A stretch of 6,736 nt of DNA from NCBI GenBank assembly GCA_035281845.1, contig DATEVL010000086.1, positions 1-6,736 of the forward strand. The letters run 5' to 3'. Below, piece by piece: positions 1 through 5,182 of the stretch (the stretch's first letter is position 1; each line of letters begins with the position of its first letter). The translations under genes and the position numbers were made by a program. The notes under the pieces are model-generated. The model saw only the letters and a list, made by a program, of their open reading frames with translations. It ran no database searches and had not been told where the DNA came from. Origin of the DNA: DATEVL01 sp035281845 (GTDB lineage Bacteria > Chloroflexota > Anaerolineae > Anaerolineales > E44-bin32).

Positions 1-1
1 G

Positions 2-112
2 CGTATCGACTGGATCTGGCTCAGCCCCGATCTGCAAGCGACTCACGCGGAGGTGATCGACAGCGCTGTGTCGGATCACCGGGCTGTTGTGGCCGACATC
101 AGTGACCGTTGA
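2..112 (+). CDS. Endonuclease/exonuclease/phosphatase family protein, C-terminal end (5' partial)
   Basis: The frame is open from the left edge and ends at TGA 110-112, giving the last 36 residues. It begins RIDWIWLSPDL and ends SDHRAVVADISDR. These match the two final conserved blocks of the EEP (DNase I-like/exonuclease III) fold: the RIDxIxxS strand and the SDHxxVxAxI strand, whose Asp-His pair contributes to metal binding and catalysis. The family includes AP endonucleases, sphingomyelinase-like and inositol-phosphatase-like enzymes, and so little of the protein does not distinguish them. Nothing is visible of its start or regulation. The next 46 bases before the RAYT hold no terminator that I can see. 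Confidence 0.8.
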   Translation, partial: RIDWIWLSPDLQATHAEVIDSAVSDHRAVVADISDR

Positions 113-128
113 GACCCAAATCACTTGA

Positions 129-142
129 CGCCTAGGTAGGCG
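129..142. repeat. Short near-perfect palindrome at left side of RAYT cassette
   Basis: CGCCTA (129-134), GG, TAGGCG (137-142) is a perfect 6-bp inverted repeat with a 2-nt centre. It contains a GTAG tetranucleotide (136-139), the foot sequence typical of REP elements. It sits between the EEP stop codon and the RAYT RBS. It may mark the left limit of the cassette, but it is short enough to be chance in GC-rich DNA. Confidence 0.3.
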
Positions 143-147
143 CCCGC

Positions 148-152
148 AGGAG
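148..152 (+). promoter_or_regulatory. Shine-Dalgarno AGGAG that decides the RAYT start
   Basis: AGGAG lies 6 nt before GTG 159, a good ribosome-binding distance. The alternative ATG at 177 has only a GGGA directly against it. The RBS overlaps the first base of the left heptamer array, so the first codons of the protein are made of the repeat. Confidence 0.5.
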
Positions 153-172
153 TGGTCAGTGGTCAGTGGTCA
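152..172 (+). repeat. Left heptamer array, GTGGTCA x3
   Basis: Three exact tandem copies of GTGGTCA run from 152 to 172, followed by GGG. The same heptamer returns in reverse complement at 796-823, beyond the RAYT gene, so the two arrays face each other and bracket the transposase. The array overlaps the proposed RAYT start codon and encodes residues 1-5. Confidence 0.85.
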
Positions 173-758
173 GGGAATGGGCAAGATCCACAGGCGCAAA
201 TCCATCCGGCTGAAGGACTACGACTACGCACAAGCGGGCGCCTATTTCGTCACGGTTATCGCCCGAGGGCGGCAGAGCCTTTTCGGAGAAGTCACGGATG
301 GCGAGGTGGGATTGAGCAGGTGGGGGGAGATTGTGAGAGAGGAATGGTTCAAGTCAGCGCAGGTTCGGCCCTACCTTCGATTGGAGGGTGACGGATTCGT
401 CGTCATGCCGAATCACGTTCATGGCATCATCTGGATCATTGAGGATGATGTAGGGGCACGGCGGCGCCGTGCCCCTACCGCGGAACGGTTTAGCGACCCG
501 GTCGCTGGCTCCCTCCCAACCATCGCGCGTTCGTTCAAGGCCGTCACAACACGTCGCATAAACTTCGAACGAAAGACTCCGGGCCTTCCCGTCTGGCAGC
601 GCAACTACTACGAACACGTCATTCGCGGCGAAGATCAGCTTGAGCGAATCAGGCGCTACATTGTCGACAACCCGCTGCAATGGAAGCGGGATCTCGAGAA
701 CCCGAATGCATCACGACTCACCAGCGCTCCTTCCATCGATGAGCCTTGGAGGGCGTAG
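159..758 (+). CDS. REP-associated tyrosine transposase (RAYT, Y1/HUH family)
   Basis: This 199-residue protein has the family layout. The N-terminal block RRKSIRLKDYDY is followed by AGAYFVTV. The HUH metal-binding motif is H86-V-H88 in MPNHVHGII. The candidate catalytic tyrosine is Y150 or Y151 in NYYEHVIRGEDQLERIRRY, and the protein closes with the typical DNPLQW block. Enzymes of this type nick single-stranded DNA at hairpins through a 5'-phosphotyrosine link. GTG 159 is chosen for the AGGAG at 148-152; ATG 177 (starting MGKIHRRKS) is the alternative and matches the usual N-terminus of the family. Residues 98-107 (VGARRRRAPT), in the linker between HUH and Tyr, are encoded by a 29-bp palindrome. 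The stop codon TAG forms part of a GTAG-foot hairpin. All visible motifs are intact, so the protein may be active. Confidence 0.93.
   Translation: MVSGQGMGKIHRRKSIRLKDYDYAQAGAYFVTVIARGRQSLFGEVTDGEVGLSRWGEIVREEWFKSAQVRPYLRLEGDGFVVMPNHVHGIIWIIEDDVGARRRRAPTAERFSDPVAGSLPTIARSFKAVTTRRINFERKTPGLPVWQRNYYEHVIRGEDQLERIRRYIVDNPLQWKRDLENPNASRLTSAPSIDEPWRA
450..478. repeat. 29-nt GTAG palindrome inside the RAYT reading frame
   Basis: GTAGGGGCACGGCG, one central G, then CGCCGTGCCCCTAC: 14 perfect base pairs around a single base. It begins exactly on a codon (GTA) and encodes VGARRRRAPT without a stop. It matches the palindromes at 2516 and 5166 except at four arm positions, which change as two complementary pairs (positions 9/21 and 11/19 of the repeat). 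It interrupts the protein in the variable linker between the HUH motif and the tyrosine helix, a tolerant place. Confidence 0.9.
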
Positions 759-781
759 GGTCGGCCGAAACCGGTCGGCCC
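758..781 (+). repeat. GTAG-foot hairpin at the RAYT stop codon
   Basis: GGGTCGGCCG (758-767), loop AAAC, CGGTCGGCCC (772-781) makes a 10-bp stem as RNA or single-stranded DNA, with two G-T wobbles. It is preceded by GTAG (755-758), and the TAG of that foot is the stop codon of the transposase. A GTAG foot beside an imperfect palindrome is the standard REP arrangement recognised by RAYT proteins. No T-run follows, so it is a poor terminator candidate. Confidence 0.65.
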
Positions 782-795
782 CATGGTTTCCTAAC

Positions 796-823
796 TGACC
801 ACCGACCACTGACCACGGACCAC
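796..823 (-). repeat. Right heptamer array, NGACCAC x4 (inverse of left array)
   Basis: Four heptamers (TGACCAC, CGACCAC, TGACCAC, GGACCAC) run from 796 to 823. Read on the minus strand they are GTGGTC-N units, the same as the three at 152-172. The array ends 7 nt before the cupin RBS, so the cassette lies directly against that gene. Confidence 0.85.
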
Positions 824-841
824 TGCTCTTGGAGGCTCGCC

Positions 842-1180
842 ATGCCTTTCGGAAACGAGACCTGGATTCGACCGCAACAAGCCGTCAGCTTGCTGCCCAG
901 CGAGGCCGGTGAACGATCCGCCTCGGTCCTCGAGCGACCGGGACTGCAAGTCAAGATCTACGCGCCGCGCGGCCTGGATCCGCAGGGCCCTCACACGCGC
1001 GACGAGGTCTACGTCGTGATCTCGGGCACAGGAATGTTCCGCAACGGCGACCGGACTCATTCCTTCGCACCCGGCGACTTGATGTTCGTCCCGGCCGGAG
1101 TCGAGCATCGCTTCGAATCATTCAGCGACGATCTGGCCGTCTGGGTGGTTTTCGTAGGCGAGGGGCAGCCGCGGCCGTAG
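842..1180 (+). CDS. Small single-domain cupin protein
   Basis: This 112-residue protein forms one conserved beta-barrel (Cupin_2 type). Motif 1 is PHTRDEVYVVISGTG (H51, E55, G62 region) and motif 2 is PGDLMFVPAGVEHRFESF (P84, G86, H89). The usual second histidine of HxH is absent: the stretch reads H-T-R-D-E, so the metal site would rest on H51, E55 and H89. Function cannot be read from the fold; small cupins bind metal and act as dioxygenases, isomerases or ligand sensors. ATG 842 is chosen because GGAGG (831-835) stands 6 nt upstream, although the frame is open further up through the heptamer array. The RAYT cassette ends just before the RBS, so any original promoter has been displaced or lies further upstream. 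No signal peptide is seen. Confidence 0.88.
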   Translation: MPFGNETWIRPQQAVSLLPSEAGERSASVLERPGLQVKIYAPRGLDPQGPHTRDEVYVVISGTGMFRNGDRTHSFAPGDLMFVPAGVEHRFESFSDDLAVWVVFVGEGQPRP

Positions 1181-1201
1181 CCAGGCGGCGTCCCCTGCGG
1201 C

Positions 1202-1207
1202 TATAAT
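1202..1207 (+). promoter_or_regulatory. Consensus -10 hexamer TATAAT in the MFS leader
   Basis: A perfect TATAAT stands out in a GC-rich gap 122 nt upstream of the MFS gene. No convincing -35 box lies 16-18 nt upstream. A start of transcription 6-8 nt downstream would fall at or next to ATG 1215. The hexamer at 5201 has the same 7-nt distance to its ATG. Confidence 0.45.
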
Positions 1208-1214
1208 CACGCTC

Positions 1215-1244
1215 ATGAAGCCCTTCGTCCCACCTCCTCGTTAA
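1215..1244 (+). CDS. Possible 9-residue leader peptide MKPFVPPPR
   Basis: ATG 1215 to TAA 1242-1244 encodes MKPFVPPPR. It has no Shine-Dalgarno, but would be leaderless or nearly so if TATAAT 1202-1207 is used. Three consecutive prolines are a known ribosome-slowing context (relieved by EF-P). It lies 33 nt before the stem that buries the MFS ribosome-binding site, the arrangement expected for translational attenuation. An ORF this short can easily occur by chance. Confidence 0.25.
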   Translation: MKPFVPPPR

Positions 1245-1277
1245 CTCTCACCGCAGCTGCTAGCGCGCCCTCCGCCC

Positions 1278-1325
1278 GCCTGCCTCCCAGGTCTTGGCGA
1301 TTTCAACCTGCCTGGGAGGACAGGC
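1278..1325 (+). promoter_or_regulatory. Stem-loop that sequesters the MFS Shine-Dalgarno
   Basis: GCCTGCCTCCCAGG (1278-1291) pairs with 1311-1325 along 14 bp, broken only by one bulged A (1320). The loop is 19 nt. The 3' arm contains GGGAGGA (1314-1320), the ribosome-binding site 8 nt before ATG 1329. In the folded state the RBS would be fully base-paired. This suggests control of transporter translation by whatever opens the stem, such as a stalled ribosome, ligand or temperature. The structure is seen; the control role is inferred. Confidence 0.5.
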
Positions 1326-1328
1326 TCC

Positions 1329-2519
1329 ATGACACACGCCCTTCGACGATTCGCACGCAGTCTGTCCGGCGGGCTTTCCGCCGGCGTGCTGACGTTCCTG
1401 CTGATCGAGTTCTACGATGAGTTGGCCTGGACTCTGGCCACCGTCGCCGTTCCTTTCATCCGAGACGATCTGGGCCTGACGTACGCTCAGGTCGGGCTTC
1501 TGCTCGGATGGCCGCTACTCGTTTCCTCCGTGATCGAACCTGTCGTCCTGCTTCTCGGCGACACGCCGCTCCGCTCGCGGGTGATGGTCGGAGGTGGCTT
1601 CGTCGTGGGAGGGGCGTTCGCCCTGGCGGGGGGCGCCGAGTCCTTCGCCATGATCATCGCCGCCATGACCCTGGCCGCCTCCGCCAGCGGCGCGTTCGTC
1701 AGCCTGAGCCAGGCCGGGATGATCGGCTCGCATCCGGCGCGCGAGAATGAAATGATGGCGCGCTGGACGGCGGCCGGGACGGTCGGCGACCTGTTGGGCC
1801 CGGCCGCGTTGGCCGCCGTCGTGGCGCTGGGCGCCTCGTGGAGGGCGAGTTTCGTGGTGCTCGCCGCAGCCGGAGTGGCGCTGGCGTGGTTGCTGCGCGC
1901 CCGTCTCGAGTTCCCCCCGCTGGCTGGGCGTCTGTCGGTGAAGTCGATCCTCGGCGAGCTTCACGAGAACCTACGCGGGGCGATGCGCGTGCGGGGCCTG
2001 TGGGGTTGGCTGATTCTTCTTCCGTTCTCGGACCTGATGCTCGATGTCTTCTTTGGTTACGTCGCCGTTTTCCTGGTAGACGTTGCCGGAATGTCCCCGG
2101 CCACAGCGGCGATGTCCGCGCTTCTTTGGATTCTGGGATTCTTGGCCGGCCAGATTCTTCTAGTTAGCCTCCTGCCCAGGCAAGGCGGGCGAACGCTGGT
2201 CCGCCTTTCGGCGGCGGCCACCTTGCCCGTCTTCGCACTCTGGCTCTCGGCGAGCGGATTGCCGTTGCGGCTCGGCCTGCTGCCTGCCCTGGGTCTTCTG
2301 GCCTCGCCCTGGTATCCGGTCTTGCAAGGCCAGGCCTATGCCAACCTCCCCGGCAGGCCGGCGACGGTCGCCGCGCTGACCTCCTTCATCGGATCGCTGG
2401 GCGGGCTGATGGCCGTGGCCGTTGGCGTGGCCGCCGGGCGAGCAGGCCTGATCGGAGGGATGATGCTGCTCGCCCTGGGTCCGCTGGTCTTGGCGTTGTT
2501 CACGCCGAGGTCTTCGTAG
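1329..2519 (+). CDS. MFS transporter, 12-TM, substrate unknown
   Basis: This 396-residue, strongly hydrophobic integral membrane protein has the major facilitator layout: two six-helix halves joined by a charged, mainly cytoplasmic stretch at about 190-228. A degenerate motif A-like loop lies at 77-91 (GDTPLRSR). The segment RWTAAGTVGDLLGP (145-158) resembles the GxxxGP motif C of proton antiporters, which favours efflux over uptake. Acidic residues within or beside helices (E27, D30, E31, E70, D235, D239) could take part in proton coupling. Length is typical of drug-efflux members, but no substrate can be assigned. ATG 1329 follows GGGAGGA by 8 nt, inside a strong leader stem. The stop codon TAG is supplied by the GTAG of the palindrome at 2516-2544, so the repeat may have reset or closely abutted the C-terminus. 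Confidence 0.85.
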   Translation: MTHALRRFARSLSGGLSAGVLTFLLIEFYDELAWTLATVAVPFIRDDLGLTYAQVGLLLGWPLLVSSVIEPVVLLLGDTPLRSRVMVGGGFVVGGAFALAGGAESFAMIIAAMTLAASASGAFVSLSQAGMIGSHPARENEMMARWTAAGTVGDLLGPAALAAVVALGASWRASFVVLAAAGVALAWLLRARLEFPPLAGRLSVKSILGELHENLRGAMRVRGLWGWLILLPFSDLMLDVFFGYVAVFLVDVAGMSPATAAMSALLWILGFLAGQILLVSLLPRQGGRTLVRLSAAATLPVFALWLSASGLPLRLGLLPALGLLASPWYPVLQGQAYANLPGRPATVAALTSFIGSLGGLMAVAVGVAAGRAGLIGGMMLLALGPLVLALFTPRSS

Positions 2520-2545
2520 GGGCGCAGCGCCGCTGCGCCCCTACG
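2515..2545. repeat. GTAG palindrome at the MFS stop codon
   Basis: C, then GTAGGGGCGCAGCG, centre C, CGCTGCGCCCCTAC, then G: 15 base pairs around one central base. The core 2516-2544 is the exact reverse complement of the repeat at 5166-5194; only the central base shows orientation. TAG 2517-2519 ends the MFS gene. There is no T-run, so I class it as a REP-like element, though as RNA it would fold very stably and could protect or end the transcript. Confidence 0.9.
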
Positions 2546-2564
2546 CGCACTGGCGGGGAGCTCT

Positions 2565-2579
2565 CAGGTACAATACCTG
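2565..2579 (+). promoter_or_regulatory. Palindrome CAGGTA-CAA-TACCTG overlapping a -10 hexamer
   Basis: CAGGTA (2565-2570), CAA, TACCTG (2574-2579) is a perfect 6-bp inverted repeat. It contains TACAAT (2569-2574), a good -10 sequence about 70 nt before the dehydrogenase start. An operator laid across the -10 would be the natural reading. The left half TCAGGTACA recurs at 5197-5205 before the membrane-protein gene, so it may instead be a shared extended promoter motif. No clear -35 box. Confidence 0.4.
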
Positions 2580-2580
2580 C

Positions 2581-2629
2581 CGCGCCCAGGGGCCACGATA
2601 TCGGCAGGCTTTGGGCGCGCCTTTTCCTT
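2581..2629 (+). terminator. GC-rich hairpin with T-rich tail upstream of the dehydrogenase
   Basis: CGCGCCCA (2581-2588) pairs with TGGGCGCG (2612-2619), extended by two G-T wobbles inward, and is followed by CCTTTTCCTT. This resembles an intrinsic terminator. If transcription starts near 2581 from TACAAT 2569-2574, the hairpin would lie at the very 5' end of the dehydrogenase mRNA as an attenuator. If not, it would end transcripts coming from the MFS gene. The tail is not a pure T-run, so strength is uncertain. Confidence 0.35.
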
Positions 2630-2648
2630 GCCAAACCCGAGGGAAGAA

Positions 2649-3575
2649 ATGGTCGGCCCCTGGCGAGTCTTGGTCTCGGACGGCCTCGCCCAAATCGGGG
2701 TCGCGCGGCTGCAGCAGGAAGCCGAAGTGGTTCTCGACGACCTCGCCTCGCTGGGCTCGGTCGACGGGTGGATCGTTCGCAGCCGGACCCTTGTGGACGC
2801 GGCGGCGCTCGCCTCCGCAGCTCCTCGATTGCGCGTCCTGGGAAGAGCCGGAGTCGGGGTGGACAATATCGACCTCGACACCGCCCGGCGCGAAAAGGTC
2901 ATTGTCGTGACCGCACCCGAAGCAACCACGATCGCCGTGGCCGAGCACACCCTGGCGCTGATGCTGGCCCTGGCGCGCCATATCCCTGCCGGCGATGCAG
3001 CCCTGCGCCGCGGCGAGTGGCCTAAGGGCCGCCTCGAAGGCAGCGAGCTCCACGGGAAGACGCTTGGCCTGATCGGCCTGGGCCGCATCGGGCGTGCCGT
3101 CGGCCAGCGCGCGGCTGCGCTCGGCATGGCCGTCATTGCCCATGATCCGTACCTGACGCCCGAGGCGATCCAAGCAACAGGAGCGGCACCGGCCGAAATG
3201 GACACGCTGCTGGCCGCATCCGACTTCGTCAGCCTCCACCTCCCCTTGACCGGTGAAACGCGCGGTTTCTTCAGCGCCCGGGCAATTTCGCGGATGAAAC
3301 CGGGAGCGCGGCTGGTGTGCGCCGCCCGCGGCGGGTTGATCGACGAGCGCGCCCTGCAAGCGGCGCTCGACGAAGGGCGGCTGGCAGGCGCGGCACTGGA
3401 CGTCTTCGAGCACGAGCCGCCGGAGGACAACCCCCTGCTACGCCATCCGCACCTGGTCGCCACGCCGCACATCGGGGGCCAGACGGCCGAAGCACAAACC
3501 CGCGTCGCCGTCGACATTGCCGAGGAGGTTCTGGCCGCGTTGCGCGGCGCGCCGCTGCGCTGGCGCGTGGTGTAA
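2649..3575 (+). CDS. D-2-hydroxyacid dehydrogenase, SerA-like, without ACT domain
   Basis: This 308-residue NAD-dependent oxidoreductase of the phosphoglycerate/formate dehydrogenase family has a split catalytic domain (about 1-95 and 278-308) around a Rossmann domain. Visible motifs are GRAGVGVDNID (66-75), the NAD loop G143-L-G-R-I-G148, D166 at the end of the second strand (AHDPY, NAD ribose), R227 in AARGGLIDE, E256 in DVFEHEPPEDNP and H274 in TPHIGGQT. R227, E256 and H274 are the catalytic triad; the 29-residue Arg-Glu spacing matches E. coli SerA. The most likely substrate is 3-phosphoglycerate (first step of serine synthesis), but another 2-hydroxyacid is possible. The C-terminal ACT serine-sensing domain is missing, as in short type 3 enzymes. 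ATG 2649 is preceded by GAGGG (2639-2643); an in-frame TTG at 2628 has no RBS. Confidence 0.9.
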   Translation: MVGPWRVLVSDGLAQIGVARLQQEAEVVLDDLASLGSVDGWIVRSRTLVDAAALASAAPRLRVLGRAGVGVDNIDLDTARREKVIVVTAPEATTIAVAEHTLALMLALARHIPAGDAALRRGEWPKGRLEGSELHGKTLGLIGLGRIGRAVGQRAAALGMAVIAHDPYLTPEAIQATGAAPAEMDTLLAASDFVSLHLPLTGETRGFFSARAISRMKPGARLVCAARGGLIDERALQAALDEGRLAGAALDVFEHEPPEDNPLLRHPHLVATPHIGGQTAEAQTRVAVDIAEEVLAALRGAPLRWRVV

Positions 3576-3581
3576 ACCGCA

Positions 3582-3613
3582 AGCTCCCCGCGAGCTTCGA
3601 GCTCGGGGGAGCT
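3582..3613 (+). other. Very stable intergenic hairpin between dehydrogenase and carboxypeptidase
   Basis: AGCTCCCC (3582-3589), one bulged G, then CGAGCT, loop TCG, AGCTCG, GGGGAGCT (3606-3613): 14 bp with a single bulge. It lies 6 nt after the dehydrogenase stop and ends 7 nt before AAGGAGG, the carboxypeptidase RBS. It lacks a T-run, so it is more likely an mRNA processing or stability element, or a Rho-independent terminator of poor quality. It does not cover the RBS. Confidence 0.55.
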
Positions 3614-3631
3614 GAAAACGAAGGAGGCGTC

Positions 3632-5137
3632 ATGGGAACTCAGATCGACAGGTTGCGAACTTTGCTGGAGGAAGTCTTCGACCTGCGCGCATCCGCCGCC
3701 GTCTTGGAATGGGATCAGCAGGTCAACATGCCCTCCGGTGGGGCGCCCGGTCGCGCGATGCAGCTGAGCTTGTTGAGCCGTCTGGCCCACGAAAGGTTCA
3801 TCGCCGACGAAATCGGCGCCGCTCTCGAAACCGCCACCGCCGAGGCCGCCGGCCTCGATCCCGACTCGGACGACGCCTGCCTGGTCCGCAAAGTCATCCA
3901 CGATTACAGCAAAGCCCGCCGAGTCCCGGCATCTTATGTGGCCGAAAACAGCCGGGCCACATCGATGGCCCATGACGCCTGGCTCAAGGCCCGGCCGGCC
4001 AACGATTTCCGTTCGTTCCGGCCCCATCTGGAAGAGGTCTTTGACCTGCGCCGGGCCTACTCCGAGTTCTTCGCACCATATGACCACCCCTACGATCCGA
4101 TGCTCGACGATTTCGAGCAGGGCCTGAAGACGCCTCAGGTGAGGGCGGTCTTCGACGAGCTCCGCCCGCGCCAAGTAGCGCTGGTGCGCGCCATCACCGA
4201 GCGGGGCAAGCCCGTCGACAACAGCCTGCTGCATCGTGAGTACGACGTTCGGAAGCAGTGGGACTTCGGCTTGGAGGTGGCCCGCGCCATCGGCTACGAC
4301 CTCGACCGCGGCCGCCAGGATAAGTCCGCCCATCCGTTCACAACGACTTTCGGCCTGGGCGACGTCCGCATCACCACCCGCCTCTACCCCAACCTGTTAT
4401 CGTCGTCGATCTTCAGCACAATGCACGAGACCGGCCACGCCCTCTACGATCAGGGGTCGGCCCCCGAGCTGGACCGCACGCCGCTGCTTGGCGGATCATC
4501 GCTCGCCATCCACGAGTCCCAGTCGCGGCTGTGGGAGAACCTGGTCGGCCGCAGCCTGGCGTTCTGGAAAGGCTTCTTCCCTCGCCTGAAGGCTCTTTTC
4601 CCGGAGCCGTTGTCGGACGTCGATCTGGTCACCTTCCACCGCGCCATCAACAAGGTCGAACCGTCCCTGATCCGCGTCGAAGCCGACGAGGCGACCTACA
4701 ACCTGCACATCATGCTGCGGTTCGAGCTGGAAACCGCCTTGTCCGAGAAGCGCCTGGCCGTCGCCGACCTGCCCGCCGCCTGGAACGAGAAGATGCGAGA
4801 GTATCTGGGGCTGACTCCGCCCGATGACGCGCAGGGCGTCATGCAAGACGTGCACTGGTCCGGCGGAATCCTCGGCTACTTCCCGACCTATGCGCTGGGC
4901 AACCTTGTCGCCTCGCAATTGTGGGCGAAGATCACCAGCGACATCCCGCGTTTGACGGAGCAGATCGAGCGAGCACAGTTCGGCGAGCTTCTCGAGTGGC
5001 TTCGACTCAACATCCATCGCCACGGGTCGAAGTTCGAAGCGACCGAACTGCTCCAGCGCGCCGTCGGAAGCGGCCTGAGCGCGGCGCCCTACCTGAAGTA
5101 CCTGGAGACCAAGTACGGCGAGATCTATGGCCTGTAA
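3632..5137 (+). CDS. Metallocarboxypeptidase, family M32 (carboxypeptidase Taq type)
   Basis: This 501-residue protein has the full length of the family (about 500). M32 enzymes are cytosolic, mostly helical zinc or cobalt carboxypeptidases that release C-terminal residues from peptides, with broad specificity except proline. The catalytic site is complete: H265-E266-T-G-H269 is the HEXXH motif, and E295 in HESQSR is the third metal ligand. Family blocks HPF (234-236), DVRITTR (244-250), IRVEADEATYNLHI (347 onward) and HWSGGILGYFPTYALGN near the C-terminus are all present. ATG 3632 is fixed by AAGGAGG (3621-3627), although the frame is open upstream inside the dehydrogenase gene. It has no signal peptide. 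It is likely to take part in peptide recycling. The stop codon region is duplicated in the downstream repeat. Confidence 0.95.
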   Translation: MGTQIDRLRTLLEEVFDLRASAAVLEWDQQVNMPSGGAPGRAMQLSLLSRLAHERFIADEIGAALETATAEAAGLDPDSDDACLVRKVIHDYSKARRVPASYVAENSRATSMAHDAWLKARPANDFRSFRPHLEEVFDLRRAYSEFFAPYDHPYDPMLDDFEQGLKTPQVRAVFDELRPRQVALVRAITERGKPVDNSLLHREYDVRKQWDFGLEVARAIGYDLDRGRQDKSAHPFTTTFGLGDVRITTRLYPNLLSSSIFSTMHETGHALYDQGSAPELDRTPLLGGSSLAIHESQSRLWENLVGRSLAFWKGFFPRLKALFPEPLSDVDLVTFHRAINKVEPSLIRVEADEATYNLHIMLRFELETALSEKRLAVADLPAAWNEKMREYLGLTPPDDAQGVMQDVHWSGGILGYFPTYALGNLVASQLWAKITSDIPRLTEQIERAQFGELLEWLRLNIHRHGSKFEATELLQRAVGSGLSAAPYLKYLETKYGEIYGL

Positions 5138-5182
5138 GGGTAGGGGCGCAGCGGCGCTGTAAGGGGTAGGGGCGCAGCGGCG
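5132..5182 (+). repeat. Tandem duplication of the carboxypeptidase stop plus half a GTAG palindrome
   Basis: A unit reading CTGTAAGGG(G) then TAGGGGCGCAGCGGCG occurs twice: 5132-5156 (25 nt) and 5157-5182 (26 nt). They differ only in the number of Gs after TAA. Each copy includes the last bases of the M32 gene with its TAA and the left arm of the palindrome; only the second is completed by a right arm (5183-5194). This is the footprint of replication slippage, probably promoted by the hairpin. Confidence 0.85.

Larger units (their letters stand above)
152..823 (+). mobile_element. RAYT cassette bounded by inverted heptamer arrays
   Basis: The segment holds one gene, a Y1/HUH transposase of the RAYT group. 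Its boundaries are GTGGTCA heptamers on the left and NGACCAC heptamers on the right. A 10-bp hairpin (758-781) lies at the 3' end of the gene. RAYTs are thought to mobilise or copy REP palindromes. Here the gene carries one such palindrome inside itself and related ones occur 1.7 and 4.4 kb downstream. I see no target-site duplication. Treating the heptamer arrays as the true ends is inference; the palindrome at 129-142 could lie just inside the real left end. Confidence 0.5.

Noticed and set aside
152..823. Diversity-generating or toxin-antitoxin module at the RAYT
   Set aside because: No reverse transcriptase, template repeat or toxin-like gene; the only gene is a Y1-type transposase.
1161..1202. 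Pseudoknot-like pairing (AGGGG with CCCCT, AGCCGC with GCGGCT) at the end of the cupin gene
   Set aside because: Short GC-rich pairings that cross each other are expected by chance here, and the element overlaps coding sequence and the TATAAT without other support.
2628..2648. TTG 2628 as the dehydrogenase start
   Set aside because: It has no Shine-Dalgarno and adds seven residues before the conserved strand; ATG 2649 has GAGGG at a good distance.
2564..4333. Long minus-strand open frame of 589 codons across the dehydrogenase and carboxypeptidase genes
   Set aside because: It lies antisense to two genes with intact catalytic motifs, has low-complexity Arg/Ala/Ser-rich translation and no recognisable domain; it is a GC-rich shadow frame.
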